From the NCBI RefSeq assembly GCF_014191875.1, contig NZ_JACHXD010000004.1, forward strand, positions 1 through 64,000: a DNA stretch of 64,000 nucleotides, read 5' to 3'. A model generated the notes under the pieces. The model did no database searches. It was not told where the DNA came from and saw nothing but the letters and a program-made list of their open reading frames with translations. A program made the position numbers and the translations under genes. Within the stretch, counting starts at the first letter, position 1, and the number at the start of each line of letters is the position of its first letter. Of this stretch, positions 45,477-54,830 are shown piece after piece. This DNA is from Pseudoduganella violacea. Lineage in GTDB: Bacteria; Pseudomonadota; Gammaproteobacteria; Burkholderiales; Burkholderiaceae_D.

Positions 45477-46760
45477 ATGACAAAAAAACGCCCCCTCACC
45501 CTATACATCCTGATTGCGATGCTGCTCGGCATTGCCGTCGGCTATGCCTGCCATACGGTCTTCCCCGACAAGAAGATCGCCAGCGATATTTCCGCCCACA
45601 TCTCCCTCGTGACCGATGTGTTCCTGCGCCTGATTAAGATGATCATCGCGCTGCTGGTGTTCTCCACCCTGGCTTCCGGCATCGCCAACCTGGCTGACGG
45701 CAAGGCTGCCGGCCGCATCGGCGCCAAGGCTTTCGGCTGGTTCATCATCGCCTCCCTGGTCTCGCTGGCCCTGGGCATGTTCCTGTCGAACCTGATGCAG
45801 CTGGGCACCAACCTGGGCCTGCCGCTGCCGGCCGTCGACGCGACCACCGGCCTGAAAACCTCGGCCTTCACGCTGAAGGACTTCATCACCCACGTGGTGC
45901 CGAAGTCGCCGATCGAGGCCATGGCCAATAACGAGATCCTGCAAGTGCTGGTGTTCTCCATCTTCTTCGGCTCCGCGCTGGCGGCGCTGGGCGAGTCCGG
46001 CCGCCGCCTGAGCGGCATGATTGACGAGCTGGCGCAAGTCATGCTGCACATCACCGGCGCCATCATGAAACTGGCCCCGCTGGCCGTGTTCGCCGCCATG
46101 GCGTCCGTCGTGACCACCAATGGCCTGGGCATCCTGGCCACCTTCGCCAAATTCATGGGCGGCTTCTATCTGGGCCTGTTCTGCCTGTGGGCGCTGCTGA
46201 TCGCCGCCGGCTTCGTCATCATCGGCCCGCGCGTGTTCAAGCTGCTCGGCCTGATCCGCGAGCCTTTCCTGCTGGCCTTCTCCACCGCTTCCTCCGAAGC
46301 GGCCTATCCGAAGCTGCTGATCTCCCTCGACAAATTCGGCGTGCAGCGCCGCATCTCCAGCTTCGTGCTGCCGATGGGCTATTCCTTCAACCTGGACGGC
46401 TCGATGATGTACTGCACCTTCGCCGTGCTGTTCATCGCCCAGGCCTACGGCATCGAACTGTCGATGGGCACCCAGATCACCATGCTGCTGCTGCTGATGC
46501 TGACTTCGAAGGGCATGGCCGGCGTGCCGCGCGCCTCGCTGGTGGTGATTGCCGCCACCCTCAACCAATTCCACATTCCCGAAGCGGGCTTGCTGCTGCT
46601 GATGGGCGTGGACCAGTTCCTCGACATGGGGCGTTCCGCCACCAATGCCGTGGGCAATGCGATCGCCACCGCAGTCGTGGCGAAATGGGAAGGCGCCCTC
46701 GGCGACGCCCCAGAACAGGACGAACACGCGCAGGACGCTTCCTACGTGCGTGCCGCTTAA
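45477..46760 (+). CDS. Dicarboxylate/amino acid:cation symporter (DAACS family)
   Basis: 427 aa from the ATG at 45477, with GGAG eight bases upstream; the longer frame starts inside the promoter. DAACS signatures: AFSTASSEAAYPKLL (HP1 serine-rich tip), SFNLDGSMMYC (TM7 NMDGT-like), LTSKGMAGVPRASLVV (HP2) and DMGRSATNAVGNA (TM8 with substrate-binding Asp/Arg/Asn). DctA and GltP belong to this family; the S-S-E-A tip resembles DctA. Controlled by the local sigma-54 TCS, so a C4-dicarboxylate or acidic amino acid is likely. Confidence 0.9.
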   Translation: MTKKRPLTLYILIAMLLGIAVGYACHTVFPDKKIASDISAHISLVTDVFLRLIKMIIALLVFSTLASGIANLADGKAAGRIGAKAFGWFIIASLVSLALGMFLSNLMQLGTNLGLPLPAVDATTGLKTSAFTLKDFITHVVPKSPIEAMANNEILQVLVFSIFFGSALAALGESGRRLSGMIDELAQVMLHITGAIMKLAPLAVFAAMASVVTTNGLGILATFAKFMGGFYLGLFCLWALLIAAGFVIIGPRVFKLLGLIREPFLLAFSTASSEAAYPKLLISLDKFGVQRRISSFVLPMGYSFNLDGSMMYCTFAVLFIAQAYGIELSMGTQITMLLLLMLTSKGMAGVPRASLVVIAATLNQFHIPEAGLLLLMGVDQFLDMGRSATNAVGNAIATAVVAKWEGALGDAPEQDEHAQDASYVRAA

Positions 46761-46793
46761 AACATACCTACAACAATACATAAGGAGAATTCA

Positions 46794-47780
46794 ATGAAGA
46801 AGTTTGCCCTGACCCTGCTCGCCCTCAGCTGCTCCGCCGCTTACGCCGAATCGAATATCACCGTCTACGGCGTGGCCGATGTCGGCTTCTCGCGCGAGAC
46901 CGGCGGCCCGACCGGCAGCAAAAGCATCATCAGCTCCGGCGTCGGTTCCGGCTCCCGCCTCGGCTTCAAAGGCAAGGAAGACCTGGGTGGCGGCATGGCT
47001 GCCATCTTCACCGTCGAAAGCGGCATCAATATGGACAACGGCACGTCCGGCCAGGGTGGCCTGACCTTCGGCCGCCAGTCCTGGGTCGGCCTGACCGGCA
47101 AGTTCGGCACCCTGACCATGGGCCGCCAGTACTCGCCTTACTACAAGGTGATCCGCGATATCGCCGATCCGTTCGGCGACGGCTTCGCTGGCGCCGCCGG
47201 CAATATCATGGTGGGCAATTTCCGCATGAGTAATTCGGTGAGCTACCAGGCGCCGCAAACCGGTCCCTTCTCCGGCGAATTCGCCTACGGCTTCGGCGAA
47301 GTGGCGGGCGACAGCAAGAAGAACCGCGTCATGAGCGGCATGGTGAACTACGCCAACGGTCCGGTGAACGTGGCGCTGGCGCACAACCGCCGCGAAGACG
47401 AAACCGGCAAGGACTTCGCGCGCAACACCATCCTGGGCGCCAGCTACAAGGTCGGCCAGTTCACCCTGCACGGCGCGCAAGCGGCCAACCGCGCCATCGG
47501 CGGCGCCAACAGCCGCGACACCCTGCTGGGCGTGGCTTTCGACCAGGGTCCACACCGCGTGGCCGTGTCGGCCATCCTGCACAATGACCGCAGCAACGTG
47601 AACCAGGACGCCAAGCAGTACGCCGTCGGCTATGCCTACGCGTTCTCGCCGCGCACCGACGTGTACACCTCCTACGGCCATGTCAATAATCGCAATGGTG
47701 CCGCTTTCACCATCGGCAACGCCACCGAAAGCGGCAGCGGCAACGCGGCCTTCAATCTGGGCTTGCGCCACGTGTTCTGA
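46794..47780 (+). CDS. Gram-negative porin (Burkholderiales OmpC/Omp32 type)
   Basis: 328 aa; signal peptide 1-18 (LALSCSAAYA-ES). SNITVYGVADVGFSRETGG and GSRLGFKGKEDLGGGMAAIF are the classic first two strands of trimeric 16-strand porins of this order, and it ends FNLGLRHVF with terminal Phe. It sits 33 bases after the symporter gene and in the same operon, so it probably brings the same substrate across the outer membrane. Omp32-type porins prefer organic anions, which would fit a carboxylate system. Confidence 0.93.
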   Translation: MKKFALTLLALSCSAAYAESNITVYGVADVGFSRETGGPTGSKSIISSGVGSGSRLGFKGKEDLGGGMAAIFTVESGINMDNGTSGQGGLTFGRQSWVGLTGKFGTLTMGRQYSPYYKVIRDIADPFGDGFAGAAGNIMVGNFRMSNSVSYQAPQTGPFSGEFAYGFGEVAGDSKKNRVMSGMVNYANGPVNVALAHNRREDETGKDFARNTILGASYKVGQFTLHGAQAANRAIGGANSRDTLLGVAFDQGPHRVAVSAILHNDRSNVNQDAKQYAVGYAYAFSPRTDVYTSYGHVNNRNGAAFTIGNATESGSGNAAFNLGLRHVF

Positions 47781-47817
47781 GGCGGCATAGTTGCAGTAAA
47801 AGCCTAGGAGCCCAGCC

Positions 47818-49719
47818 ATGCCCGATACCGCTGCGGAGCAGTCCCGCGGCGCGCCTGCCATTGCGCGCGCGCGCTGGTCCGCTGCGCGGGTCGCGGGCTG
47901 GCTGCTGGCCATTGCGGCCGGCGTCGGGACGGCCTGGCTGGCTTACTGGTGGACCGAAAGAGTCAGCATCGAGCGGCTGCGCGTCAACGGCGCGCAGCGG
48001 CTCGATGTCTACGCCAAGAGCCTGGACAATCTGCTCGACAAATACGAGTTCCTGCCACGCCTGCTGGAACTCAACAAGGACGTGATCGCGCTGCTGCAAG
48101 ACCCGGACAATCCGGCGCTGCGGCGCAGCGTCAACGAATACCTGGAGCGCGTCAACCGGCAAGCCGGTTCGCGCACCATCTACATCGTCAATCTGCAAGG
48201 CGTGACGCAGGCGACCAGCAACTGGCGCAGCAGCGACAGCTTCATCGGCGATAACGTTTCCTTCCGCCCCTATGTGCAGGACGCCCTGCGCGGCGCGCCC
48301 GGCGGCTTCTATGGCGTGGGCACCACCCGCCTGGAGCCGGGCTACTTCTTCGCCCATGGCATCTACCTGAACGGCCGCATGCTGGGCGTGGCAACGGTCA
48401 AGGTGAACATCGAATCGCAGCAGCGCGACTGGGCGCAAGGCAGCGACCAGGTCATGCTGACGGACGCCAATGGCGTGGTCTTCCTCACCTCCGTGCCGGC
48501 CTGGAAATACAAGACGCTGGCACCGCTGGCCGGCGCCGTGCGCGAGCATCTGCAGACAACCCGGCAATACCATTCCTATCCGCTGGAGCCGCTCGACTTC
48601 GCGCACGAGAGCATGCGCGACGACGGCACCCGCATCGTGGCCATCCGCCGCCCCGGCGATCCGGTACGCTTCCCCGGCCCGGCGCGCATGCTGGCGCAAA
48701 CGCGCTCGCTGGCGCCACGCAATTGGCAATTCATTTATCTTTCCGACCTGGGCCAGGCGCGCGCCAACGCGCAGGCGGCGGCGGTGTTCAGCTGCGTGGC
48801 TTTCGGCTTCCTGCTGATGCTCTTCCTGTATGTGCGCCAGCGCCAGCGCAGCGTGGCCCAGCGCCTGCAGGCCAAGGCTGACCTGCAGAACGCCTACAAC
48901 AACCTGGAAGCGATGGTGGCCGAGCGCACCTCCAGCCTGAACCTGATCACCAAGAGCCTGAGCGAGGAAATCGAGGTGCGGCGCAAAGCCGAGCAGTTGC
49001 TGCACCTGACGCAGAATGAGCTGTTCCAGGCCGGTAAAATGGCGGTGCTGGGCCAGATGTCGGCCAGCATCACGCATGAATTGAACCAGCCGCTGACGGC
49101 GCTGCGCACCATGTCGGACAATGCCGTGATCCTGTTCGAGCGCGGCCGCATGGACGAGGTGAAGGCCAATCTGCAGCGCATCTCGCAGATCGTGGCGCGC
49201 ATGGGCGGCATCACCGGCAAGCTGAAGATCTTTGCGCGCAAGTCGAATACGGGCTTGAGCGCGGTCTCGGTGCATACGGCGGTGCAAAACGCGCTGGTGC
49301 TGATCGAGCGCCGGCTGGAGCTGGACAAGGTGGAGTTCCGCCTGCATATCAGCAACGAGGATGTGTACGCGCTGTGCGACAGCAACCGGCTGGAGCAGGT
49401 GCTGCTCAACCTCTTGACCAATGCGCTCGACTCCATGGCCGGCAGCGCGCGCCGGCGCCTGACGCTCGATGTGTACAGCGACAAGGAGCGCGTGGTGATA
49501 CGGGTGGCCGACACCGGCCCCGGTCTGACGGACGAGGCGCGCGCGCGCCTGTTCGAACCCTTTTACACCACCAAGCCCCAGGGACAGGGGCTGGGACTGG
49601 GCCTGGCGATTTCCGAACAGATCGTGCGGGAATTCGGCGGCCTGCTGAAGGCGGACGAGGTGGAAGAAGGCGCGCGCTTCGTGATCGAACTAAAAACAGC
49701 ACAGCAGGAGACAGCGTGA
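47818..49719 (+). CDS. DctB-like sensor histidine kinase
   Basis: 633 aa. TM1 ~23-45; a ~260-residue periplasmic region with the double-PDC (Cache) look of DctB (RTIYIVNLQGVTQATSNWRS, GTTRLEPGYFFAHGIYLNGR, VMLTDANGVVFLTS); TM2 ~318-338; a coiled linker; HisKA with SASITHELNQPLTALRTM (phospho-His420); HATPase_c with LLTNALDSM, VADTGPGLTDEARA and GLGLGLAISEQIV. Its TGA shares a base with the regulator's ATG. Predicted to sense the transported carboxylate or amino acid in the periplasm. Confidence 0.93.
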   Translation: MPDTAAEQSRGAPAIARARWSAARVAGWLLAIAAGVGTAWLAYWWTERVSIERLRVNGAQRLDVYAKSLDNLLDKYEFLPRLLELNKDVIALLQDPDNPALRRSVNEYLERVNRQAGSRTIYIVNLQGVTQATSNWRSSDSFIGDNVSFRPYVQDALRGAPGGFYGVGTTRLEPGYFFAHGIYLNGRMLGVATVKVNIESQQRDWAQGSDQVMLTDANGVVFLTSVPAWKYKTLAPLAGAVREHLQTTRQYHSYPLEPLDFAHESMRDDGTRIVAIRRPGDPVRFPGPARMLAQTRSLAPRNWQFIYLSDLGQARANAQAAAVFSCVAFGFLLMLFLYVRQRQRSVAQRLQAKADLQNAYNNLEAMVAERTSSLNLITKSLSEEIEVRRKAEQLLHLTQNELFQAGKMAVLGQMSASITHELNQPLTALRTMSDNAVILFERGRMDEVKANLQRISQIVARMGGITGKLKIFARKSNTGLSAVSVHTAVQNALVLIERRLELDKVEFRLHISNEDVYALCDSNRLEQVLLNLLTNALDSMAGSARRRLTLDVYSDKERVVIRVADTGPGLTDEARARLFEPFYTTKPQGQGLGLGLAISEQIVREFGGLLKADEVEEGARFVIELKTAQQETA

Positions 49720-51059
49720 TGAAGGGCATACAAATCATCTTGGTCGAAGACGACCCCACCGTTCTGGAAGGCAGCGCGCAGGCGCTGGACCTGGCCGGCT
49801 TCGAGGTGCGCAGCTTCGACCGCGCCGAGCCGGCCGCCGAACTGCTGATAGCCGATTATCCCGCCGTGCTGGTGACGGACGTGCGCCTGCCCGGCATGAG
49901 CGGCCTGGAGTTGCTGTCGACCGTGAAGGCGGCCGATCCCGGCCTGCCCGTGATCCTGGTGACGGGCCACGGCGACATCGCCATGGCGGTGCAAGCGATG
50001 CAGGATGGCGCTTACGACTTCATCGAAAAACCCTACTCGTCCGAACAACTGGCCGAGGTGGTGCGCCGCGCCGCCGAAACGCGCGCCCTGCAGCTGGAAG
50101 TGCACACGTTGCGCCGCAAGCTGGAACACAGCGAAGGCATCGACGCCACGCTGCTGGGCAATTCGCCCGCCATGCAAGCGCTGCGCCGCGTGATATTGGA
50201 GGTGGCGGGCCAGCCCGCCGATGTGCTGATCTACGGCGAAACCGGCACCGGCAAGGAGATGGTGGCGCGCTGCCTGCATCAGTTCAGCGAACGCGGCAAG
50301 CACAACTTCGTCGCCATCAACTGCGGCGCGGTGCCCGAGCATATCTTCGAGAGCGAATTGTTCGGCCACGAGGCGGGCGCCTTCACCAGCGCGGCCAAGC
50401 GCCAGGTGGGCAAGATCGAACACGCCGAGCGCGGTTCCCTCTTCCTCGACGAGATCGAAAGCCTGCCACTGCCCTTGCAGGTGAAGATGCTGCGCGTGCT
50501 GCAGGAGCGCTATATCGAGAGGCTGGGATCGAACCAGCCGGTGCCCGTCAATGTGCGCGTGATCGCGGCGGCCAAGGGCGACCTCAAAGAGATGTCGGAC
50601 CAGGGCCGCTTCCGCAGCGACCTGTATTACCGCCTCAACCTGATCGTGCTGAATTTGCCGCCGCTGCGCGAACGGCGCGAGGACATCCCGCTGCTGTTCG
50701 AACACTTCGTGCTCGATGCGGCCGGGCGCTACCAGCGCGCCGCGCCGATGGTGTCGGCCGCGCAGATGCAGGCGCTGATGGCGCACGGCTGGCCCGGCAA
50801 TGTGCGCGAGCTGCGCAATGTGGCCGACCGCTTCGTGCTGGGACTGACGGGCGGCGACGGCCCGCTGACGGCCAGCGCCGGCGCCGAAGCGCTGCCGCTG
50901 GCCGAGCAGGTGAACGCGTTCGAGCGCGCGCTGATCGAGCTGGAACTGCGCCGCAGCAAAGGCAATGTGGCCGAGGCCTGCGCCGCGCTCGGCCTGCCCA
51001 AGCAAACCCTGTATCACAAGCTGCAGAAATATAAGCTGGTGGCGGAAGACTTCCGCTGA
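49719..51059 (+). CDS. DctD-like sigma-54-dependent response regulator
   Basis: 446 aa. Receiver with Asp54 (VTDVRLPG) and Lys104 (FIEKPYS); AAA+ domain with Walker A GETGTGKE (residues 173-180), sigma-54 contact loop GAFTSA (220-225) instead of the usual GAFTGA, Walker B SLFLDEIESLPL, and sensor Arg regions FRSDLYYRLN; Fis-type HTH at the end (GNVAEACAALGLPKQTLYHK). Translationally coupled to the kinase. Predicted to activate the promoter at 45397, making the operon autoregulated. Confidence 0.94.
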   Translation: MKGIQIILVEDDPTVLEGSAQALDLAGFEVRSFDRAEPAAELLIADYPAVLVTDVRLPGMSGLELLSTVKAADPGLPVILVTGHGDIAMAVQAMQDGAYDFIEKPYSSEQLAEVVRRAAETRALQLEVHTLRRKLEHSEGIDATLLGNSPAMQALRRVILEVAGQPADVLIYGETGTGKEMVARCLHQFSERGKHNFVAINCGAVPEHIFESELFGHEAGAFTSAAKRQVGKIEHAERGSLFLDEIESLPLPLQVKMLRVLQERYIERLGSNQPVPVNVRVIAAAKGDLKEMSDQGRFRSDLYYRLNLIVLNLPPLRERREDIPLLFEHFVLDAAGRYQRAAPMVSAAQMQALMAHGWPGNVRELRNVADRFVLGLTGGDGPLTASAGAEALPLAEQVNAFERALIELELRRSKGNVAEACAALGLPKQTLYHKLQKYKLVAEDFR

Positions 51060-51111
51060 TACTGTTGGTCTGTGTTTTTTTGCCGCTTTGCAACAACCGA
51101 AAGTCCGAAAA

Positions 51112-51134
51112 ATCTGGCCAAGTAATTGCCAGAT
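51112..51134 (+). promoter_or_regulatory. Candidate sigma-54 promoter or palindromic operator before the chemoreceptor
   Basis: TGGCCAAGTAATTGCC has TGGC and TTGC with GG (51116-51117) and GC (51128-51129) exactly 10 bases apart, as in sigma-54 promoters, though the two bases after TGGC are not consensus. The same bases form an inverted repeat, ATCTGGC and GCCAGAT around nine bases, so an operator or hairpin is an alternative. Start of the receptor gene is 199 bases further on. No FliA-type TAAA/GCCGATAA box was found there. Confidence 0.4.
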
Positions 51135-51332
51135 GGAAACTTTCATGATAGACTGTCGGTCTTCGCTACATAAATGTACTTTTCAATTCACATCAGCAAA
51201 AGTACGCGCGCGGCCTTTCCTACTACCCCACTGAAGCGCAGCGAAGACCGCAGCGATGCGAGCACCTTTTTCCGCATCGCCCTCTGAACTGCGCTCCCTC
51301 CGCTGGAGCCGCCACACAATCGAACGGAATCA

Positions 51333-52949
51333 ATGATGTTGAATAAACTATCCATACGCACACGCCTTATTGCCACTCTCGCTTTCCTGGGACTGCTGAT
51401 CCTGTCCATCGGTGGCCTCGGCATGTACGGCATGAAGTCGATCAACCTGGCGCTGAACGATGTGTACTCGAACCAGCTGGTGTCGAGCATCGCCATCGGC
51501 AATGCCAAGAATTCGCTGAACCGCGCCCGCTTCACGCTGGACCGCGTGGTCTTCCATCCCGATGCGCCCGATACCGCGAATCTGATCAAACGCTCGGAAG
51601 AATATATCGCCGAAGCCGACAAGAGCTGGCAGCGCTACCTGGCCCTGCCCCAGGCAGCCGAAGAGAAGGCGCTCTCCAGCGACCTGGATGAAAAGCGCAA
51701 GCAGTACGTCAACGAAGGCTTGCTGGCACTGGGCAAGGCTCTGTCGCAAGGCAATGCCGAACTGGTCGACGAACTGGCCTCGAAAAAGATGACCATTCTC
51801 TACCGCGGCTTCAACGCCAGCTCGGAAAAACTCGACGAGTTCCAGCTCAAGGCGGCCGAAGAGAACTATAAGCACAGCCAGAAGCTGTACGAAACCCTGG
51901 TCCAGATTTCCCTGGGCGGCATCATCTTCGGCGCGATCCTGATGGTAATCTCGGGCATCACCCTGATGAAGGCCATCATGCATCCGCTGCGCCAGCTGCT
52001 GGGCCACTTCGACCAGATGGCCGCCGGCAATCTGGCCGACCGCATCGAAATCAAGCGCCAGGACGAAATGGGCCTGCTGCTGACCGGCCTGGCCAAGATG
52101 CAGCAGCAGCTGTCGGGCACCGTGCGCAGCGTGCGTGAAGGCAGCAGCGCCATCGCCCAGGCCAGCACCGAAATCGCCGACGGCAATATGGACCTGTCGA
52201 GCCGCACCGAACAGCAGGCATCGAGCCTGGAAGAAACCGCGTCCTCGCTGGAAGAACTGACGTCCACCGTGCGCCAGAACGCCGACAACGCGCGCCAGGC
52301 CAACCAGCTGGCCGTCTCGGCTTCCGACGTCGCCGTGAAAGGCGGCCAGATCGTGTCGCAAGTGGTGGAAACCATGGGCGCCATCAACGAATCGTCCAAG
52401 CGCATCGTGGACATCATCTCGGTCATCGACGGCATCGCCTTCCAGACCAATATCCTGGCGCTGAACGCCGCCGTGGAAGCGGCGCGCGCCGGTGAACAGG
52501 GCCGCGGCTTCGCCGTGGTGGCTTCCGAGGTGCGTAACCTGGCGCAGCGTTCGGCCGCCGCCGCCAAGGAAATCAAGGAGCTGATCTCGGCCTCGGTGGA
52601 CAATGTGGACGCGGGCGCCGCCCTGGTCGACAAGGCCGGTTCCACGATGGACGAAATCGTCTCCAGCGTCAGCCGCGTGACTGACATCATGGCCGAGATC
52701 ATGGCTGCCGGCGAAGAGCAAAGCTCGGGCATCGAGCAAATCAACCAGGCCGTGGCGCAGATGGACGAAGTGACCCAGCAAAATGCCGCCCTGGTGGAAG
52801 AAGCCGCCGCCGCCGCCGGCGCCATGCAGGACCAGGCCGCCGCGCTGGAAGAAGTGGTCAGCGTGTTCAAGGTCGATGGTGCCAGCGCCGGCAGCGGCGC
52901 GCAAGCACGCGGCCGCGCCGCCGGCACCGCGCTGGCCCTGCGCCGCTGA
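51333..52949 (+). CDS. Methyl-accepting chemotaxis protein (Tar-like, four-helix-bundle sensor)
   Basis: 538 aa. TM1 ~10-32, periplasmic helical sensor ~33-188 (4HB type), TM2 ~189-213, HAMP (MKAIMHPLRQLLGHFDQMAA), then a long coiled-coil signalling domain with the hairpin tip VIDGIAFQTNILALNAAVEA and ARAGEQGRGFAVVASEVRNL. No NWETF-like pentapeptide at the C-terminus. It directly follows the sigma-54 transport operon, suggesting taxis to the same nutrient, but ligand is unknown. Starts at ATG 51333 or the ATG next to it. Confidence 0.94.
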   Translation: MMLNKLSIRTRLIATLAFLGLLILSIGGLGMYGMKSINLALNDVYSNQLVSSIAIGNAKNSLNRARFTLDRVVFHPDAPDTANLIKRSEEYIAEADKSWQRYLALPQAAEEKALSSDLDEKRKQYVNEGLLALGKALSQGNAELVDELASKKMTILYRGFNASSEKLDEFQLKAAEENYKHSQKLYETLVQISLGGIIFGAILMVISGITLMKAIMHPLRQLLGHFDQMAAGNLADRIEIKRQDEMGLLLTGLAKMQQQLSGTVRSVREGSSAIAQASTEIADGNMDLSSRTEQQASSLEETASSLEELTSTVRQNADNARQANQLAVSASDVAVKGGQIVSQVVETMGAINESSKRIVDIISVIDGIAFQTNILALNAAVEAARAGEQGRGFAVVASEVRNLAQRSAAAAKEIKELISASVDNVDAGAALVDKAGSTMDEIVSSVSRVTDIMAEIMAAGEEQSSGIEQINQAVAQMDEVTQQNAALVEEAAAAAGAMQDQAAALEEVVSVFKVDGASAGSGAQARGRAAGTALALRR

Positions 52950-52970
52950 TATACCTACCGCTAGAAGCTT

Positions 52971-52997
52971 TCCTCGCTTGTGACAAAGCGAGGATTT
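52971..52997 (+). terminator. Rho-independent terminator after the chemoreceptor gene
   Basis: TCCTCGCTT (52971-52979) pairs perfectly with AAGCGAGGA (52986-52994) around a six-base loop, followed by TTTCATCTT. It is 21 bases beyond the stop codon. Confidence 0.75.
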
Positions 52998-53050
52998 CAT
53001 CTTACTTGCATCGTGTAAGCTGCGCCTTTTTCCGGCCCGCTTACACGACC

Positions 53051-54769
53051 ATGTCCCTGCACCCCGCCAATCTGGCGCTGCGTCTCAGCATCACCCTCTG
53101 CCTTGCCCTGCCCGCCCTCGCCGCGGACCAGAGCCAGTTCCCGATCACCAGCAGCGCGCAATTGAGCGAGATGCGCAGCGCCAGCGCTCACCTGCGCGGC
53201 CCGAACGCCAGCACCGCCGATCTGCAGGAATCCGCGCGCCAGCTCGACACGGGCCTGGCCTGGCTGGACGCCAATCGCGAGCGCATGAACGGCGCGCCCG
53301 CCCTGCTCAACGAGCGCATCAACCTGCAACTGGCGCGCGCCGGCGTGCTGGCGCGTCTGGGCCGTAAGGATGAAGCCCTGGCCGCGTTGGAAGAGACGCA
53401 GACCCTGCTCTGGCTGCCGCAGTTGCGCCGCGCCCTGCGCGAGAATCCGGACTTCGCCAGCCTGCGCGACGAACCGCGCTTCCAGGCCGTGTTGGCGACG
53501 TCCCGTGCGCCGGAGCGCGCCATGCAGACCAAGGCGCTGACCACGATCTACAAGGACGAGCTGTCCATCGAAGAGCGCGTGGCCGGACTGTCCCTGTTCT
53601 GGGCCGAGGCGCGCCACGGCTTCGCCCATTTCGACAATGTGCCGGCGCTGAACTGGGACCAGGTGTATATGGACTATCTGCGCAAGGTCATCGCCGCGCG
53701 CGACACCCGCGAGTACTACCGCGTGATGATGCAGCTGGCGCCTCTGCTGCGCGATGGCCACACCAATATCTATCCGCCGCGCGAACTGACGGCCGAATTC
53801 TTCTCCACCCCGCCGCTGGACACCGCGCTGGCCGAGGGCAAGGTCCATGTGCGCGCGGTACTCAGCGCCAGCCTGGCCGAGCGCGTGCGGGTGGGCGATG
53901 AAATCGTCAGCATCGACGGCATGCCGGTGAAACAGTATGCCGAGGAGAAGGTCGCGCCCTTCGCCAGCTATTCCACGCCGCAGGACCGCGACGCGCGCCT
54001 GTACACCCACCAGTTGCTGGCCGGCGCGGCGGACCAGCCGGTAGGCCTTGGTCTGCGCGGCAAGGATGGCGTACTGCGCGAGGAAAGTGTGGCGCGCTCG
54101 GGCTGGAGCGACTGGAAAGCGCCGGCACCGTTCAGCTTCCGCATGTTGGCGGGCGATGTGGCTTATGTCGAGCTAAGGACCTTCGAAAATGAAGAGGTCG
54201 TGGAAGCCTTCCTCAACGCGCTGCCGAAAATCATCCAGGCCAAGGCTCTGATCTTGGACCTGCGCTACAACGGCGGCGGCAATGGCGGCTACGGCTTGCG
54301 CATTCTGAGCCATCTCAGCTCACAACCGATTCCGCTGGCCGCCAGCTACGCGCGCATCGACAGCGCCGTGGAGCGCACCCACCACGGCAACTACTTCCAC
54401 TGGCTGCCCATCGGCAGCGGCGCGCCTTACCACCGGCCGCAGAAGTACCCGTTCACCGGGCCCGTGGCCGTGCTGACCGGGCCGCAGACCTATTCCGCCG
54501 CCGAGGATATGGTGCTGTCCTTCCGCGCCATGCGGCGCGGCGTCACCGTCGGCACGGCCACCGGCGGCAGCACCGGACAGGCGCTGAACTTCGCGCTGCC
54601 GGGCGGCGGCCGGGCGCGCATCTGCGTCAAACGCGACCTGCTGCCCGATGGCGGCAAGTTCGTCGGCCTGGGCATTGCGCCCCAGGTGGAAGTGCGCAGC
54701 ACGCTGGAGGATGTGCGCGCCGGCCGCGATCCCGTGCTCGAACGTGCCTTGCAAATTGTGAGTCAATAA
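53051..54769 (+). CDS. Exported S41-family (C-terminal processing-like) peptidase
   Basis: 572 aa from the ATG at 53051, which begins the signal peptide LALRLSITLCLALPALA-AD; a start 15 codons earlier would spoil it. Residues ~30-150 are helical and of unknown role. A PDZ-like stretch follows (VRVGDEIVSIDGMPVKQYA), then the S41 core: VAYVELRTFEN, LILDLRYNGGGNGGYGL and the catalytic Ser in GPQTYSAAEDMVLSF. Such periplasmic proteases trim C-termini or degrade proteins. Stand-alone gene; substrate unknown. Confidence 0.87.
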   Translation: MSLHPANLALRLSITLCLALPALAADQSQFPITSSAQLSEMRSASAHLRGPNASTADLQESARQLDTGLAWLDANRERMNGAPALLNERINLQLARAGVLARLGRKDEALAALEETQTLLWLPQLRRALRENPDFASLRDEPRFQAVLATSRAPERAMQTKALTTIYKDELSIEERVAGLSLFWAEARHGFAHFDNVPALNWDQVYMDYLRKVIAARDTREYYRVMMQLAPLLRDGHTNIYPPRELTAEFFSTPPLDTALAEGKVHVRAVLSASLAERVRVGDEIVSIDGMPVKQYAEEKVAPFASYSTPQDRDARLYTHQLLAGAADQPVGLGLRGKDGVLREESVARSGWSDWKAPAPFSFRMLAGDVAYVELRTFENEEVVEAFLNALPKIIQAKALILDLRYNGGGNGGYGLRILSHLSSQPIPLAASYARIDSAVERTHHGNYFHWLPIGSGAPYHRPQKYPFTGPVAVLTGPQTYSAAEDMVLSFRAMRRGVTVGTATGGSTGQALNFALPGGGRARICVKRDLLPDGGKFVGLGIAPQVEVRSTLEDVRAGRDPVLERALQIVSQ

Positions 54770-54830
54770 ATCTCCATGCCAGACTTTTGGTGTAAAGTTC
54801 GCACTTATGCAAATTAATAAAGGCCATAAC

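Noticed and set aside
49563..53000. Minus frames opposite the DctD-like regulator and the chemoreceptor
   Set aside because: Shadows; the plus-strand proteins have complete families and motifs.
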